Source: Prochlorococcus sp. AG-424-A03
GTDB taxonomy: Bacteria > Cyanobacteriota > Cyanobacteriia > PCC-6307 > Cyanobiaceae
Direction of reading: 5' to 3'
Length of the DNA: 46,094 nucleotides
NCBI GenBank assembly: GCA_003213375.1
Contig: QCNA01000007.1
Location: 1-46,094 of the forward strand
Program-made: the position numbers and the translations under genes
Part shown: one piece after another, positions 16,777-24,576 of the stretch
How the letters are laid out: each line of letters begins with the position of its first letter
How positions within the stretch are numbered: the stretch's first letter is position 1
The notes under the pieces: generated by a model
What the model saw: the letters and a program-made list of their open reading frames with translations, nothing else
Told to the model about the DNA's origin: nothing
Databases searched by the model: none

Positions 16777-17355
16777 CTAGACTGCCTCGCTGTGATTTGC
16801 AAGTAACCTTTCAACTTCCTCAAAACCCTCTTTAGCTGAATTTATTGCAAGTTCCTCGCTAACTTTTTCTTCTGACATTAATTTTGCGGATATTTTCTTT
16901 AAAAGAGTTTCTTTCTTTTCTCTTAGTGAACTAACAATCTCTTCTTCAATGATTGATTTTATTGCTTTAGAAATTATTTTTTTATCATTTGCTTCCTCGA
17001 ATGTTCCCTGGACTAATTCTTGAATAAATAATCGATGCACCTCACTACTCCTTAGAAAGCTTTCTGTGGCATTAATAATTCCTTCAACAAGAGCTTCATC
17101 AGGTTCAGAATCATTTTCTGCCAGCTTAAATTCCCAATCTAGATGTCTTCTTTGCCAACCTGCCGAGTGAAGGCTGGGCATGACTGTCTGTGAATAAGTA
17201 TCAACTGACATTTCATAAATTCTCTCTGCTAATTTCTCGCACCAGTCTTTACCATGCTTTTCTAGATTTTTCTGCATAGCTTGCCTTGGAACAGCATGAC
17301 CACCATGATGACTGTGGCACACTCCATCAGGACATTCGATTGCTTTTATACTCAT
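16777..17355 (-). CDS. Conserved cyanobacterial hypothetical protein with Cys/His-rich N-terminus, 192 aa
   Basis: The 192-residue soluble protein starts MSIKAIECPDGVCHSHHGGH, so C8 and C13 are followed by a His cluster that could bind a metal. The middle has W-rich stretches (SAGWQRRHLDWEFKLAE). The C-terminal half is helical and acidic, ending in an amphipathic region (EEIVSSLREKKETLLKKIS). It looks conserved rather than spurious, but I do not know its function. It is divergent from pntA across 127 bp. Confidence 0.72.
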   Translation of the reverse strand: MSIKAIECPDGVCHSHHGGHAVPRQAMQKNLEKHGKDWCEKLAERIYEMSVDTYSQTVMPSLHSAGWQRRHLDWEFKLAENDSEPDEALVEGIINATESFLRSSEVHRLFIQELVQGTFEEANDKKIISKAIKSIIEEEIVSSLREKKETLLKKISAKLMSEEKVSEELAINSAKEGFEEVERLLANHSEAV

Positions 17356-17482
17356 TGGATTATTTAGTACTTATATATTCTAGATAGCTATTTTTTAAAG
17401 AAAAGAAAATATTTTTTTAACAAAAATCCAAGACTTTTGACTTTCTTCAATTTATATTTAGTATGTTAAAAAAATAAATAAA

Positions 17483-18613
17483 TTGACAAAAATACTTATT
17501 CCTTCCGAAACAAGCTCTGGTGAAAGGAGAGTTTCAGCGACACCAGAAGCGGTAAAGAAATTAAAAAGCCTTGGATGTGATGTTTATATTGAAAGTTCAG
17601 CAGGAAAATTATCAGGATTTAGTGACTTATTATATGAAGAATCCGGTGGAACAATAATAAGTAACTTTGATCAAAAAATTTGGAGTGAAGCAGACCTAAT
17701 TTTTTGTGTTCAAATTCCACCAGAGGATTATTTAACTAAATTAAAGAAAGGCGCTGTTCTTCTTGGTCTTCTTAATCCATATGGTAATAAGGATCTTCTC
17801 AGGATTATAAATAATAATAAGATTTCAGCTTTATCACTAGAGTTGCTTCCTAGGATTAGTAGAGCTCAATCTTCTGATGTTCTTTCGTCACAGGCCAATA
17901 TCGCCGGATATAAAGCAGTTCTTTTGGCTGCAAGTGAGTTGGATAGATATTTTCCAATGCTCATGACTGCAGCAGGCACTGTCCAACCTGCCAAAGTAGT
18001 GGTTCTTGGAGGAGGAGTTGCAGGCTTGCAGGCAGTAGCAACAGCAAAAAGACTTGGTGCAATAGTATTTGTATCTGATATTAGACCTGCTGTTAAAGAA
18101 CAAGTAGAGTCCCTAGGAGCAAGATTTATAGAACTTCCTGAAGTGGACGAAAAACCAGGAGAGGCTGGAGGTTATGCAAAAGCTGTAACACCCGAATTCC
18201 TCTCAAAACAGAAGGCTACTTTAACTAAATATTTATCTGAAGCTGATGTTGCTATATGTACTGCACAAGTTCTTGGTAAAAAGGCCCCTGTTTTAATTGA
18301 CTCTCCCATGATTGAAAAAATGAGACCTGGTGCAGTAGTTATTGACTTAGCAGTTTCTCAGGGAGGGAACTGCGAAGGAACAAAATCAAATGAAACTATT
18401 ATCAAAGATGGGGTAAAACTTATAGGAGCGGGCGAATTGCCATCATCAGTTCCTTATGATGCAAGTTCACTTTATGCTAAGAACTTAACATCTTTGATTA
18501 CACCATTTATAAAAGATGGTCTAATTAAATTGGATAAAGAGGATGAACTCATTGCTGGATGTTTATTAAGCGATGAAGGAGTTGTCCTTCAAAATAAAGT
18601 TTTTGAAAATTGA
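17483..18613 (+). CDS. pntAa: NAD(P) transhydrogenase alpha subunit, soluble part
   Basis: The 376-aa NAD(H)-binding domain I of proton-translocating transhydrogenase carries TSSGERRVSATPEAVKKLKS near the N-terminus, GGGVAGLQAVATAKRLGA then FVSDIRP for NAD, the mobile loop GGYAKAVTPEFL, and IDLAVSQGGNCEGT. No in-frame ATG fits, and the TTG at 17483 starts at the conserved N-terminus. The alpha subunit is split, as in other cyanobacteria: the membrane part is the next gene. Together with pntB it couples the proton gradient to NADPH formation. Confidence 0.95.
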   Translation: MTKILIPSETSSGERRVSATPEAVKKLKSLGCDVYIESSAGKLSGFSDLLYEESGGTIISNFDQKIWSEADLIFCVQIPPEDYLTKLKKGAVLLGLLNPYGNKDLLRIINNNKISALSLELLPRISRAQSSDVLSSQANIAGYKAVLLAASELDRYFPMLMTAAGTVQPAKVVVLGGGVAGLQAVATAKRLGAIVFVSDIRPAVKEQVESLGARFIELPEVDEKPGEAGGYAKAVTPEFLSKQKATLTKYLSEADVAICTAQVLGKKAPVLIDSPMIEKMRPGAVVIDLAVSQGGNCEGTKSNETIIKDGVKLIGAGELPSSVPYDASSLYAKNLTSLITPFIKDGLIKLDKEDELIAGCLLSDEGVVLQNKVFEN

Positions 18614-18626
18614 GGTTTTTAAACTT

Positions 18627-18920
18627 ATGTCTTTTATAAGTCTTCTGTGGGTTCTTTTACTTGGTAGTTTATTAGGCCTCGAGTTAATTGGAAAAGTTCC
18701 TCCTACTCTTCACACACCTCTAATGAGTGGAGCAAATGCAATTTCAGGAATAACAATGCTGGCAGCATTGACTTTAATTGTAAAAGCAGATGGTAACGTG
18801 CCACTTTTAATCATTGGTTCAGTTTCTCTTGGATTTGCTCTTTTCAATGTTGTAGGCGGTTTCTTTGTAACTGATCGAATGCTCGCAATGTTTAGTCGTA
18901 AACCCTTAAATAAGAAGTAA
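18627..18920 (+). CDS. pntAb: NAD(P) transhydrogenase alpha subunit, membrane part
   Basis: The 97-aa protein has three transmembrane helices and contains KVPPTLHTPLMSGANAISGI, the conserved segment of transhydrogenase domain II. I chose the ATG at 18627, preceded by TGAGG, rather than the in-frame ATG at 18573, which would overlap pntAa and add residues with no place in the family. It sits 13 bp after pntAa and 8 bp before pntB in one operon. Confidence 0.95.
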   Translation: MSFISLLWVLLLGSLLGLELIGKVPPTLHTPLMSGANAISGITMLAALTLIVKADGNVPLLIIGSVSLGFALFNVVGGFFVTDRMLAMFSRKPLNKK

Positions 18921-18928
18921 TTTTTAAC

Positions 18929-20368
18929 ATGAATCTGCCTGTAATCATTAAATTCGTTATTGACCTACTAGCTGTCCTTTTACTGGCTTTGGGAATAAAA
19001 GGATTGTCAAAAGTAAAATCAGCAAGGGATGCCAATAGATTAGCTGCATTTGCGATGTCGCTATCAGTAGTAGGATTACTTTCTTATTATTTGGGTACAT
19101 CTGGAATTGCTATTCAGTCTTGGATTTGGATAATAATTGGATCAATCATAGGTAGTTTATTCGGAGCAATACTCGCAAAAAAAGTACCGATGACCTCCAT
19201 GCCTGAGACAGTGGCATTGTTCAATGGTTGTGGTGGAATGTCATCACTTTTAGTGGCCTTAGGAGTTGCTATTTTTCCTATATCTGGTAGCCCAGAAAAT
19301 TTTGATTTTTTTAAGTCACTTATTAACGAAGTTTCAATATCTGTTTCTATATTTGTTGGTGCCATAACTTTCACAGGTTCAATTGTGGCGATGGCAAAGT
19401 TACAGGGTTGGTTGTCAACTCCAGGATGGACTCAGAGCAAAGTTAGACATTTTGTAAATATTGTTTTTGCAGTTGCTTCCTTGATAGCCTTTTTTGATTT
19501 GATAAACGGCAATACAAGTTCTATTTGGCTTTTAGTTATAGTTTCTTCTTTATTAGGTATTGGAGTTACTTTGCCAATTGGTGGAGCTGATATGCCAGTC
19601 GTAATATCTTTATTAAATAGCTATTCAGGGATTGCAGCAGCAGCAGCAGGTTTCGTTGTAGATAGTCAGCTTTTGATAGTAGCAGGCGCAATGGTTGGAG
19701 CGGCAGGTCTAATACTTACTCAAGTAATGTGCAAGGGTATGAATAGATCATTGGTCTCAGTTCTTTTTGGGGGATCTTTATCTGCACAAAGTACAGCTTC
19801 TTCTGGTTCAGGAGAATATACAAATATAACTTCTTGCAGTGTTGAAGAATGTGCGTTGACTTTAGAGGCAGCCAACAAGGTAATTATTGTTCCTGGTTAT
19901 GGTCTGGCAGTAGCTCAAGCTCAACACACTTTAAGGGAAGTGACAAAAAAACTAGAGCAAAATGGTATTGAGGTTGTTTACGCAATTCATCCTGTGGCAG
20001 GGAGGATGCCTGGACATATGAATGTTCTTTTAGCAGAAGCAGATGTTCCTTACGAACAACTTAAAGAGATGGACGTTGTAAATCCTGATTTTCCAGCAAC
20101 GGATGTTGTTTTAGTTTTAGGAGCAAATGATGTGGTTAATCCTCAAGCTAAAAATGATAGCTCTTCTCCTTTATATGGCATGCCAGTTCTTGATGTGCAG
20201 GAAGCAAGAACGGTATTTGTAATTAAACGTGGTATGAGTGCAGGTTACTCCGGAATAAAAAATGATTTATTTGATCTGCCAAATACCTCAATGGTATTTG
20301 GTGATGCAAAAAAGGTACTGAATGATTTGATTGGAGAATTAAAGGATCTTGGAGTTGGGGAGAAATAA
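18929..20368 (+). CDS. pntB: NAD(P) transhydrogenase beta subunit
   Basis: The 479-aa protein has an N-terminal bundle of about eight to nine helices, with the conserved VPMTSMPETVALFNGCGG and IGGADMPVVISLLNSYSG. The C-terminal NADP(H) domain III has VIIVPGYGLAVAQAQHT, IHPVAGRMPGHMNVLLAEA, and VLVLGANDVVNPQAKND. Length is normal. It completes the pntAa-pntAb-pntB operon; the YheT-like hydrolase overlaps its end by 20 bp and may be co-expressed. Confidence 0.97.
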   Translation: MNLPVIIKFVIDLLAVLLLALGIKGLSKVKSARDANRLAAFAMSLSVVGLLSYYLGTSGIAIQSWIWIIIGSIIGSLFGAILAKKVPMTSMPETVALFNGCGGMSSLLVALGVAIFPISGSPENFDFFKSLINEVSISVSIFVGAITFTGSIVAMAKLQGWLSTPGWTQSKVRHFVNIVFAVASLIAFFDLINGNTSSIWLLVIVSSLLGIGVTLPIGGADMPVVISLLNSYSGIAAAAAGFVVDSQLLIVAGAMVGAAGLILTQVMCKGMNRSLVSVLFGGSLSAQSTASSGSGEYTNITSCSVEECALTLEAANKVIIVPGYGLAVAQAQHTLREVTKKLEQNGIEVVYAIHPVAGRMPGHMNVLLAEADVPYEQLKEMDVVNPDFPATDVVLVLGANDVVNPQAKNDSSSPLYGMPVLDVQEARTVFVIKRGMSAGYSGIKNDLFDLPNTSMVFGDAKKVLNDLIGELKDLGVGEK

Positions 20369-21437
20369 TAGTATATCTTTTAGTTTTTCAGATTACTTAA
20401 AAAATAAGCCATTTCGAGAAGTTTTACCTTGGATAGGTGGCGACTTACAAACTTTGAGAGATACTTTTGTTATTGATTTTAGTAAATCAAAAAAAAATAA
20501 AAAAATATTATTTCCAATTAATAAAATTCTTTCTGAAAAATTTGAATGTGATTATCTTCTAGGGTTTTTAGAATTACCTGAAAACTTAAACTCACTTAGG
20601 GGTTTTGTAATCGTTACGCATGGTTTAGGGGGCTCAACTAAACGGTATGGTTTAAGAAGAATCTCTAGTAAATTAGCAACAAATGGTTTTGGAGTTCTTA
20701 AATTAAACCTAAGAGGATCTGGATCTGCGAGATATTTAGCTAAAGGAAATTATTGTGCTAGATGCTCCAGTGATGTTATTTCTGCAATTAATTATTTTAA
20801 AAAATTGATTAATTTAGAGTTCAAAGATCTTATGAATAGGAATAATAACCTTCCAATTTATGGAGTTGGATTATCTTTAGGCGGAACAATTCTTTTAAAT
20901 GCCTGTCTAGATTACGATGAAAACAAAGGAGAAAAACTTTTAGATGGCCTTGCCTGCGTGAGTACCCCTTTAGATTTATCTTCATGTAGTCTCTGTATTG
21001 AAAAACCTAGAAATTCTATCTACCAAAAATGGTTACTTCACCGCTTAAAAAATCAGTTATGGGAGGGATTTAATGATGAAGGCAAACTCCTTGATAACGA
21101 GAAATTAAGAATAAAAATTAGAAATTTAAAAAGTATAAGAGAATTTGATCAGAAATTTACAGCTCCTAGTTGGGGATTTAATTCTTTAGAGGATTATTAT
21201 ATTAAAGCTTCTCCAATATTTAGAATCCAAAACTCATTAAAAAAATTACCTCCAATGCTTTTTATTCATGCCAAGGATGATCCCTGGGTTCCATATAAAG
21301 ATACTTTGAATTTAAGTAAAAAATCTATTGATAAATTCACTATTTTTATAACTGAAAAAGGAGGACATAATGGCTTTCATTCGATCAATGGCTGCTGGTC
21401 AGACGTAGTCGTAAAGAACTGGTTTATGAGTATCTAG
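20349..21437 (+). CDS. YheT-like alpha/beta hydrolase (UPF0017/ABHD1-3 type)
   Basis: The 362-aa hydrolase has VIVTHGLGGSTKRYG (oxyanion region), LKLNLRGSG, nucleophile elbow GVGLSLGGTIL, the acid in FIHAKDDPWVP, and the His in KGGHNGFHS. The N-terminal PFREVLPWIGGDLQTLRDTF segment is characteristic of the YheT/ABHD family, which acts on lipids or esters. The TTG start at 20349 overlaps pntB by 20 bp, implying translational coupling. Its 3' end overlaps the convergent [2Fe-2S] gene by 14 bp. Confidence 0.88.
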   Translation: MELGRNNSISFSFSDYLKNKPFREVLPWIGGDLQTLRDTFVIDFSKSKKNKKILFPINKILSEKFECDYLLGFLELPENLNSLRGFVIVTHGLGGSTKRYGLRRISSKLATNGFGVLKLNLRGSGSARYLAKGNYCARCSSDVISAINYFKKLINLEFKDLMNRNNNLPIYGVGLSLGGTILLNACLDYDENKGEKLLDGLACVSTPLDLSSCSLCIEKPRNSIYQKWLLHRLKNQLWEGFNDEGKLLDNEKLRIKIRNLKSIREFDQKFTAPSWGFNSLEDYYIKASPIFRIQNSLKKLPPMLFIHAKDDPWVPYKDTLNLSKKSIDKFTIFITEKGGHNGFHSINGCWSDVVVKNWFMSI

Positions 21438-21768
21438 GACTATTTAAAAATGGTGTTTTTTTGAAAATCCATTTTTCTATTGGCTTACCGTTAATAATAT
21501 GTGAGGTAAAAATTTCAGAAATTTTTTCTGGAGAAACTTTCTCATACCAAATACCATCAGGCCAAATAAGAAGAATTGGACCGTTCTTACATACCCTTAA
21601 ACAGTCAGCTTTTGATCTTAATATATGAACTTTTTTTGTAGAAGGATCATTTTCAAATTTTTTTAAAGTCTTTTTCAGACATTCCCATGTTTTTTGACCT
21701 TCATTGCCTTTAAAGCATTTCTGTTTTGTGGGTGTTGCGCATAGTAGAAGATGTTTTTTTATATTCAT
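21424..21768 (-). CDS. Thioredoxin-like [2Fe-2S] ferredoxin-domain protein
   Basis: The 114-aa protein starts NIKKHLLLCATPTKQKCF, giving the first two cysteines, and later has SKADCLRVCKNGPILLIWPDGIWY, giving the second pair. That spacing matches the thioredoxin-like [2Fe-2S] proteins related to the NuoE/HoxE C-terminal domain. The WPDGIWY and VSPEKISEIF elements are standard for this cyanobacterial family. Electron-transfer function is likely; the partner is unknown. Two bases separate it from dxr, so they form an operon. Confidence 0.85.
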   Translation of the reverse strand: MNIKKHLLLCATPTKQKCFKGNEGQKTWECLKKTLKKFENDPSTKKVHILRSKADCLRVCKNGPILLIWPDGIWYEKVSPEKISEIFTSHIINGKPIEKWIFKKTPFLNSPRYS

Positions 21769-21770
21769 TT

Positions 21771-23000
21771 TTATCCAATACTTACGTATTTTTTCCCTTT
21801 TTTAATTTCTTGCTTAACAAAAAGTCTGGCCCAATTGTCTACTTCAAGAATATCCTCCAATTCGGGACTCAAATTCAAATTCTCCATATGTGATTCACAA
21901 GCTTTACTTATAAATGTTGGAATTTCCTGAAAAGAAATTTTTTCTTTGAGGAATTGTTCAACAGCCATTTCATTAGCAGCATTTAAGACTGCAGGCATAG
22001 TCCCAGAAGATTTTCCTGCAGCATAGGCAAGTCCCATGCAGGGATATTTAAACTCGTCTGGCTCTTTAAAAGTTAATTTTCCAATTTCACTTAGGTTTAA
22101 TCTTTTCCAATTTGTTTTAAATCTTTCAGGCCAACTCATCGCATATAAAATGGGTAGTTTCATATCTGGCCAACCTAATTGAGCTAATACTGAAGAATCT
22201 TCCATCTCAATCATTGAATGAATAATACTTTGAGGGTGGATAACTATTTCGATATTTTCGTAAGAGGTCCCAAATAAATAATGAGCTTCTATAACTTCTA
22301 ATCCTTTATTCATAAGAGTTGCAGAATCTACAGTTATTTTTTTTCCCATATCCCAATTAGGATGTGAAGTCGCATCTTCCACTGTGACATGCTTTAAATC
22401 CTCAACATCCCAATCTCTGAAAGCACCACCAGAAGCTGTTAAGTGTATGGCTTTTAAACCTTTAGGCATCTCTCCTGTTGAAAAATCTGCATTTTCATAA
22501 TTAGGTAATCCTTGTAAACATTGAAAGATAGCAGAGTGTTCTGAATCAGCAGGTAAAAGCCTACTATTATTTTTCTTTAATGCAGGAATAACAATTGGTC
22601 CTGCTGCAATTAAAGTTTCTTTGTTAGCAAGTGCAATATTTTTCCCCGCATTAATTGCTGACATTGTTGGCATTAAGCCCGCACAGCCTACTATCCCTGT
22701 TACCACAGTATCTGCTTTATCCCATGCTGCAACTGCGTTAATCCCCTGCTTTCCACCTAAAACCAAGGGAGCATCATCCAAATCTAAGTTATTAATATTA
22801 TCTTTTAAATCTTCTATAAGACTTTCATCCTCAATAGCAACTACCTCTGGTTTATGTTCTTTAACTTGTTCAGTTAATAAATTAATATTTCTTCCTGCAG
22901 AAAGAGCTACGGCTTTAAACTTATCAGGCTGCTCAATAGCTATTTCGAGAGTTTGAGTCCCTATTGAACCAGTAGAACCCAGCACAGTAATGTATTTCAA
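21771..23000 (-). CDS. dxr: 1-Deoxy-D-xylulose 5-phosphate reductoisomerase
   Basis: The 409-aa enzyme shows the NADPH motif [16 protein letters not shown] at the N-terminus, [12 protein letters not shown], the metal-binding DSEHSAIFQ, the flexible-loop [11 protein letters not shown], and [20 protein letters not shown]. It catalyses the first committed step of the MEP isoprenoid pathway, which supplies chlorophyll and carotenoid side chains. Length is typical. It is followed closely by the [2Fe-2S] protein and preceded by cysS on the same strand. Confidence 0.97.
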   Translation of the reverse strand: MKYITVLGSTGSIGTQTLEIAIEQPDKFKAVALSAGRNINLLTEQVKEHKPEVVAIEDESLIEDLKDNINNLDLDDAPLVLGGKQGINAVAAWDKADTVVTGIVGCAGLMPTMSAINAGKNIALANKETLIAAGPIVIPALKKNNSRLLPADSEHSAIFQCLQGLPNYENADFSTGEMPKGLKAIHLTASGGAFRDWDVEDLKHVTVEDATSHPNWDMGKKITVDSATLMNKGLEVIEAHYLFGTSYENIEIVIHPQSIIHSMIEMEDSSVLAQLGWPDMKLPILYAMSWPERFKTNWKRLNLSEIGKLTFKEPDEFKYPCMGLAYAAGKSSGTMPAVLNAANEMAVEQFLKEKISFQEIPTFISKACESHMENLNLSPELEDILEVDNWARLFVKQEIKKGKKYVSIG

Positions 23001-23082
23001 TTTTCTCTGATATTTCTAATATCTTCCCATTTAAAGGTGTATTTAAAAAACAAAAATTTAAAATTGGTTTTTTTCTTAAAAT

Positions 23083-24552
23083 TTAGACCCTTATCCATGT
23101 TGTTATTTCATTTGATTGATCAATAAGTTCAATACCTTTTTCATTTAACAAATTTCTTATTTCATCGGCCTTCGCATAATTCTTTTCTATTTTTGCTTTC
23201 AATCTTTCATTAATAAGAGATGATATTTCTTCTTCTGTTATTTTACTCTCTTTTACTAAAACTTCTTTTTTAAGACCAAGTACCTCAGTCAACTTTTCAA
23301 GAGTTTTAAAATTTTCAAGTAGAAAGAATTTTTGATTTAGGTCTATTTTAAAACCTTCAACCCTTTGAAATTGGTTTAAAAAGTTTTTTAATGGTTTCGC
23401 TAAATCGTAAATAATTGCAATAGCACCTGCTGTATTGAGGTCATTTCCCAGAGCCTCAGAAAACTTAAGCTTTTTTTGAGATAATTCAAAACTTATTTTC
23501 TCTTTATATTCTTCTTCGATAGATTCATTTTTATCAATAGATCTAAAAACACCTTTTGTAAGATCCATAAAAGAAAGGGCTACATTAATATTTTTCCAAG
23601 CTTCTGCAGCACTCCTTAAAGCTTCTTCAGTGAAATCAAGTGGTTTTCTATAATTCACAGTCATAACAAAATATCGCAAAGTCATAGGGCTTATACCTGA
23701 CTTAATTAGCTCTCTGATAGTTTTAAAATTTTTAAGGGATTTACTCATCTTTTGTCCATTTACATTGACCATCCCATTGTGTAACCAATAGTTCGCTAGC
23801 TTTTTGCCATTGGCTGCTTCTGATTGGGCGATTTCATTCTCATGATGTGGAAAAATCAAATCAGAACCACCTAAATGGATATCGATAGTATCTCCTAATT
23901 CATCTTTAACCATCGCCGAACATTCAATATGCCATCCTGGCCTACCTTTACCCCATGGCGAATCAAAAAATGGTTCATCATCTTTGGCTTTTTTCCACAG
24001 CGCAAAATCTTGCGGATTAAGTTTTTTACTATTTTCTTCATTAACCATTCTTCCTTGCTGATTGATATTTTGTTCTTGTAAATTTTGATTACTTAGCTTT
24101 CCATAATTTTTATTTTTGAAAACAGAATAATAAACGTCTCCATCCCTAGAGTATGCATAACCTTTGTCCTCAAGGATTGTTATGAAGGAGCAGATATTGC
24201 ATATATGATTCGTTGCTCTTGGCATGCTATCCGGACGCATTATCCCTAAAGAATCCATATCTTTATGAAATTCAATGATATTTTTTTCAGATACTTCCTT
24301 CATTGAACTGCTTTCTTCTTTCGCTCTTTTTAAGATCTTGTCATCAATATCTGTAAAATTTTGAACATACTTCACTTTGAAATCACTGTAAATTAAAAAT
24401 CTTCTCAATACATCCCAAGCGATATAACTTCTGGCATGACCAAGATGACATAAATCATAAACAGTTACCCCACAACAATAAATTTTTACTAAATCATCAA
24501 TAGGCTTAAAAACCTCAACTTTTTTGCTTAAAGTATTAAAAAGTTTGATCAT
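23083..24552 (-). CDS. cysS: Cysteinyl-tRNA synthetase
   Basis: The 489-aa class I synthetase has IYCCGVTVYDLCHLGHARSY containing the HLGH signature (36-39), the zinc-ligand context GRPGWHIECSAM and HLGGSDLIFPHHENEIAQ, and the KMSKS loop in NGQKMSKSLKNF. Length is normal. It charges tRNA-Cys. It lies between dxr and polA on the same strand, 24 bp after polA ends, so it is probably read through from polA. Confidence 0.97.
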   Translation of the reverse strand: MIKLFNTLSKKVEVFKPIDDLVKIYCCGVTVYDLCHLGHARSYIAWDVLRRFLIYSDFKVKYVQNFTDIDDKILKRAKEESSSMKEVSEKNIIEFHKDMDSLGIMRPDSMPRATNHICNICSFITILEDKGYAYSRDGDVYYSVFKNKNYGKLSNQNLQEQNINQQGRMVNEENSKKLNPQDFALWKKAKDDEPFFDSPWGKGRPGWHIECSAMVKDELGDTIDIHLGGSDLIFPHHENEIAQSEAANGKKLANYWLHNGMVNVNGQKMSKSLKNFKTIRELIKSGISPMTLRYFVMTVNYRKPLDFTEEALRSAAEAWKNINVALSFMDLTKGVFRSIDKNESIEEEYKEKISFELSQKKLKFSEALGNDLNTAGAIAIIYDLAKPLKNFLNQFQRVEGFKIDLNQKFFLLENFKTLEKLTEVLGLKKEVLVKESKITEEEISSLINERLKAKIEKNYAKADEIRNLLNEKGIELIDQSNEITTWIRV

Positions 24553-24576
24553 CTTAAAATAAGTATTTCATAAGGT

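Noticed and set aside
22621-22956. 111-codon plus-strand frame inside dxr
   Set aside because: Antisense to the NADPH-binding domain of dxr; no start signal and no recognisable family.
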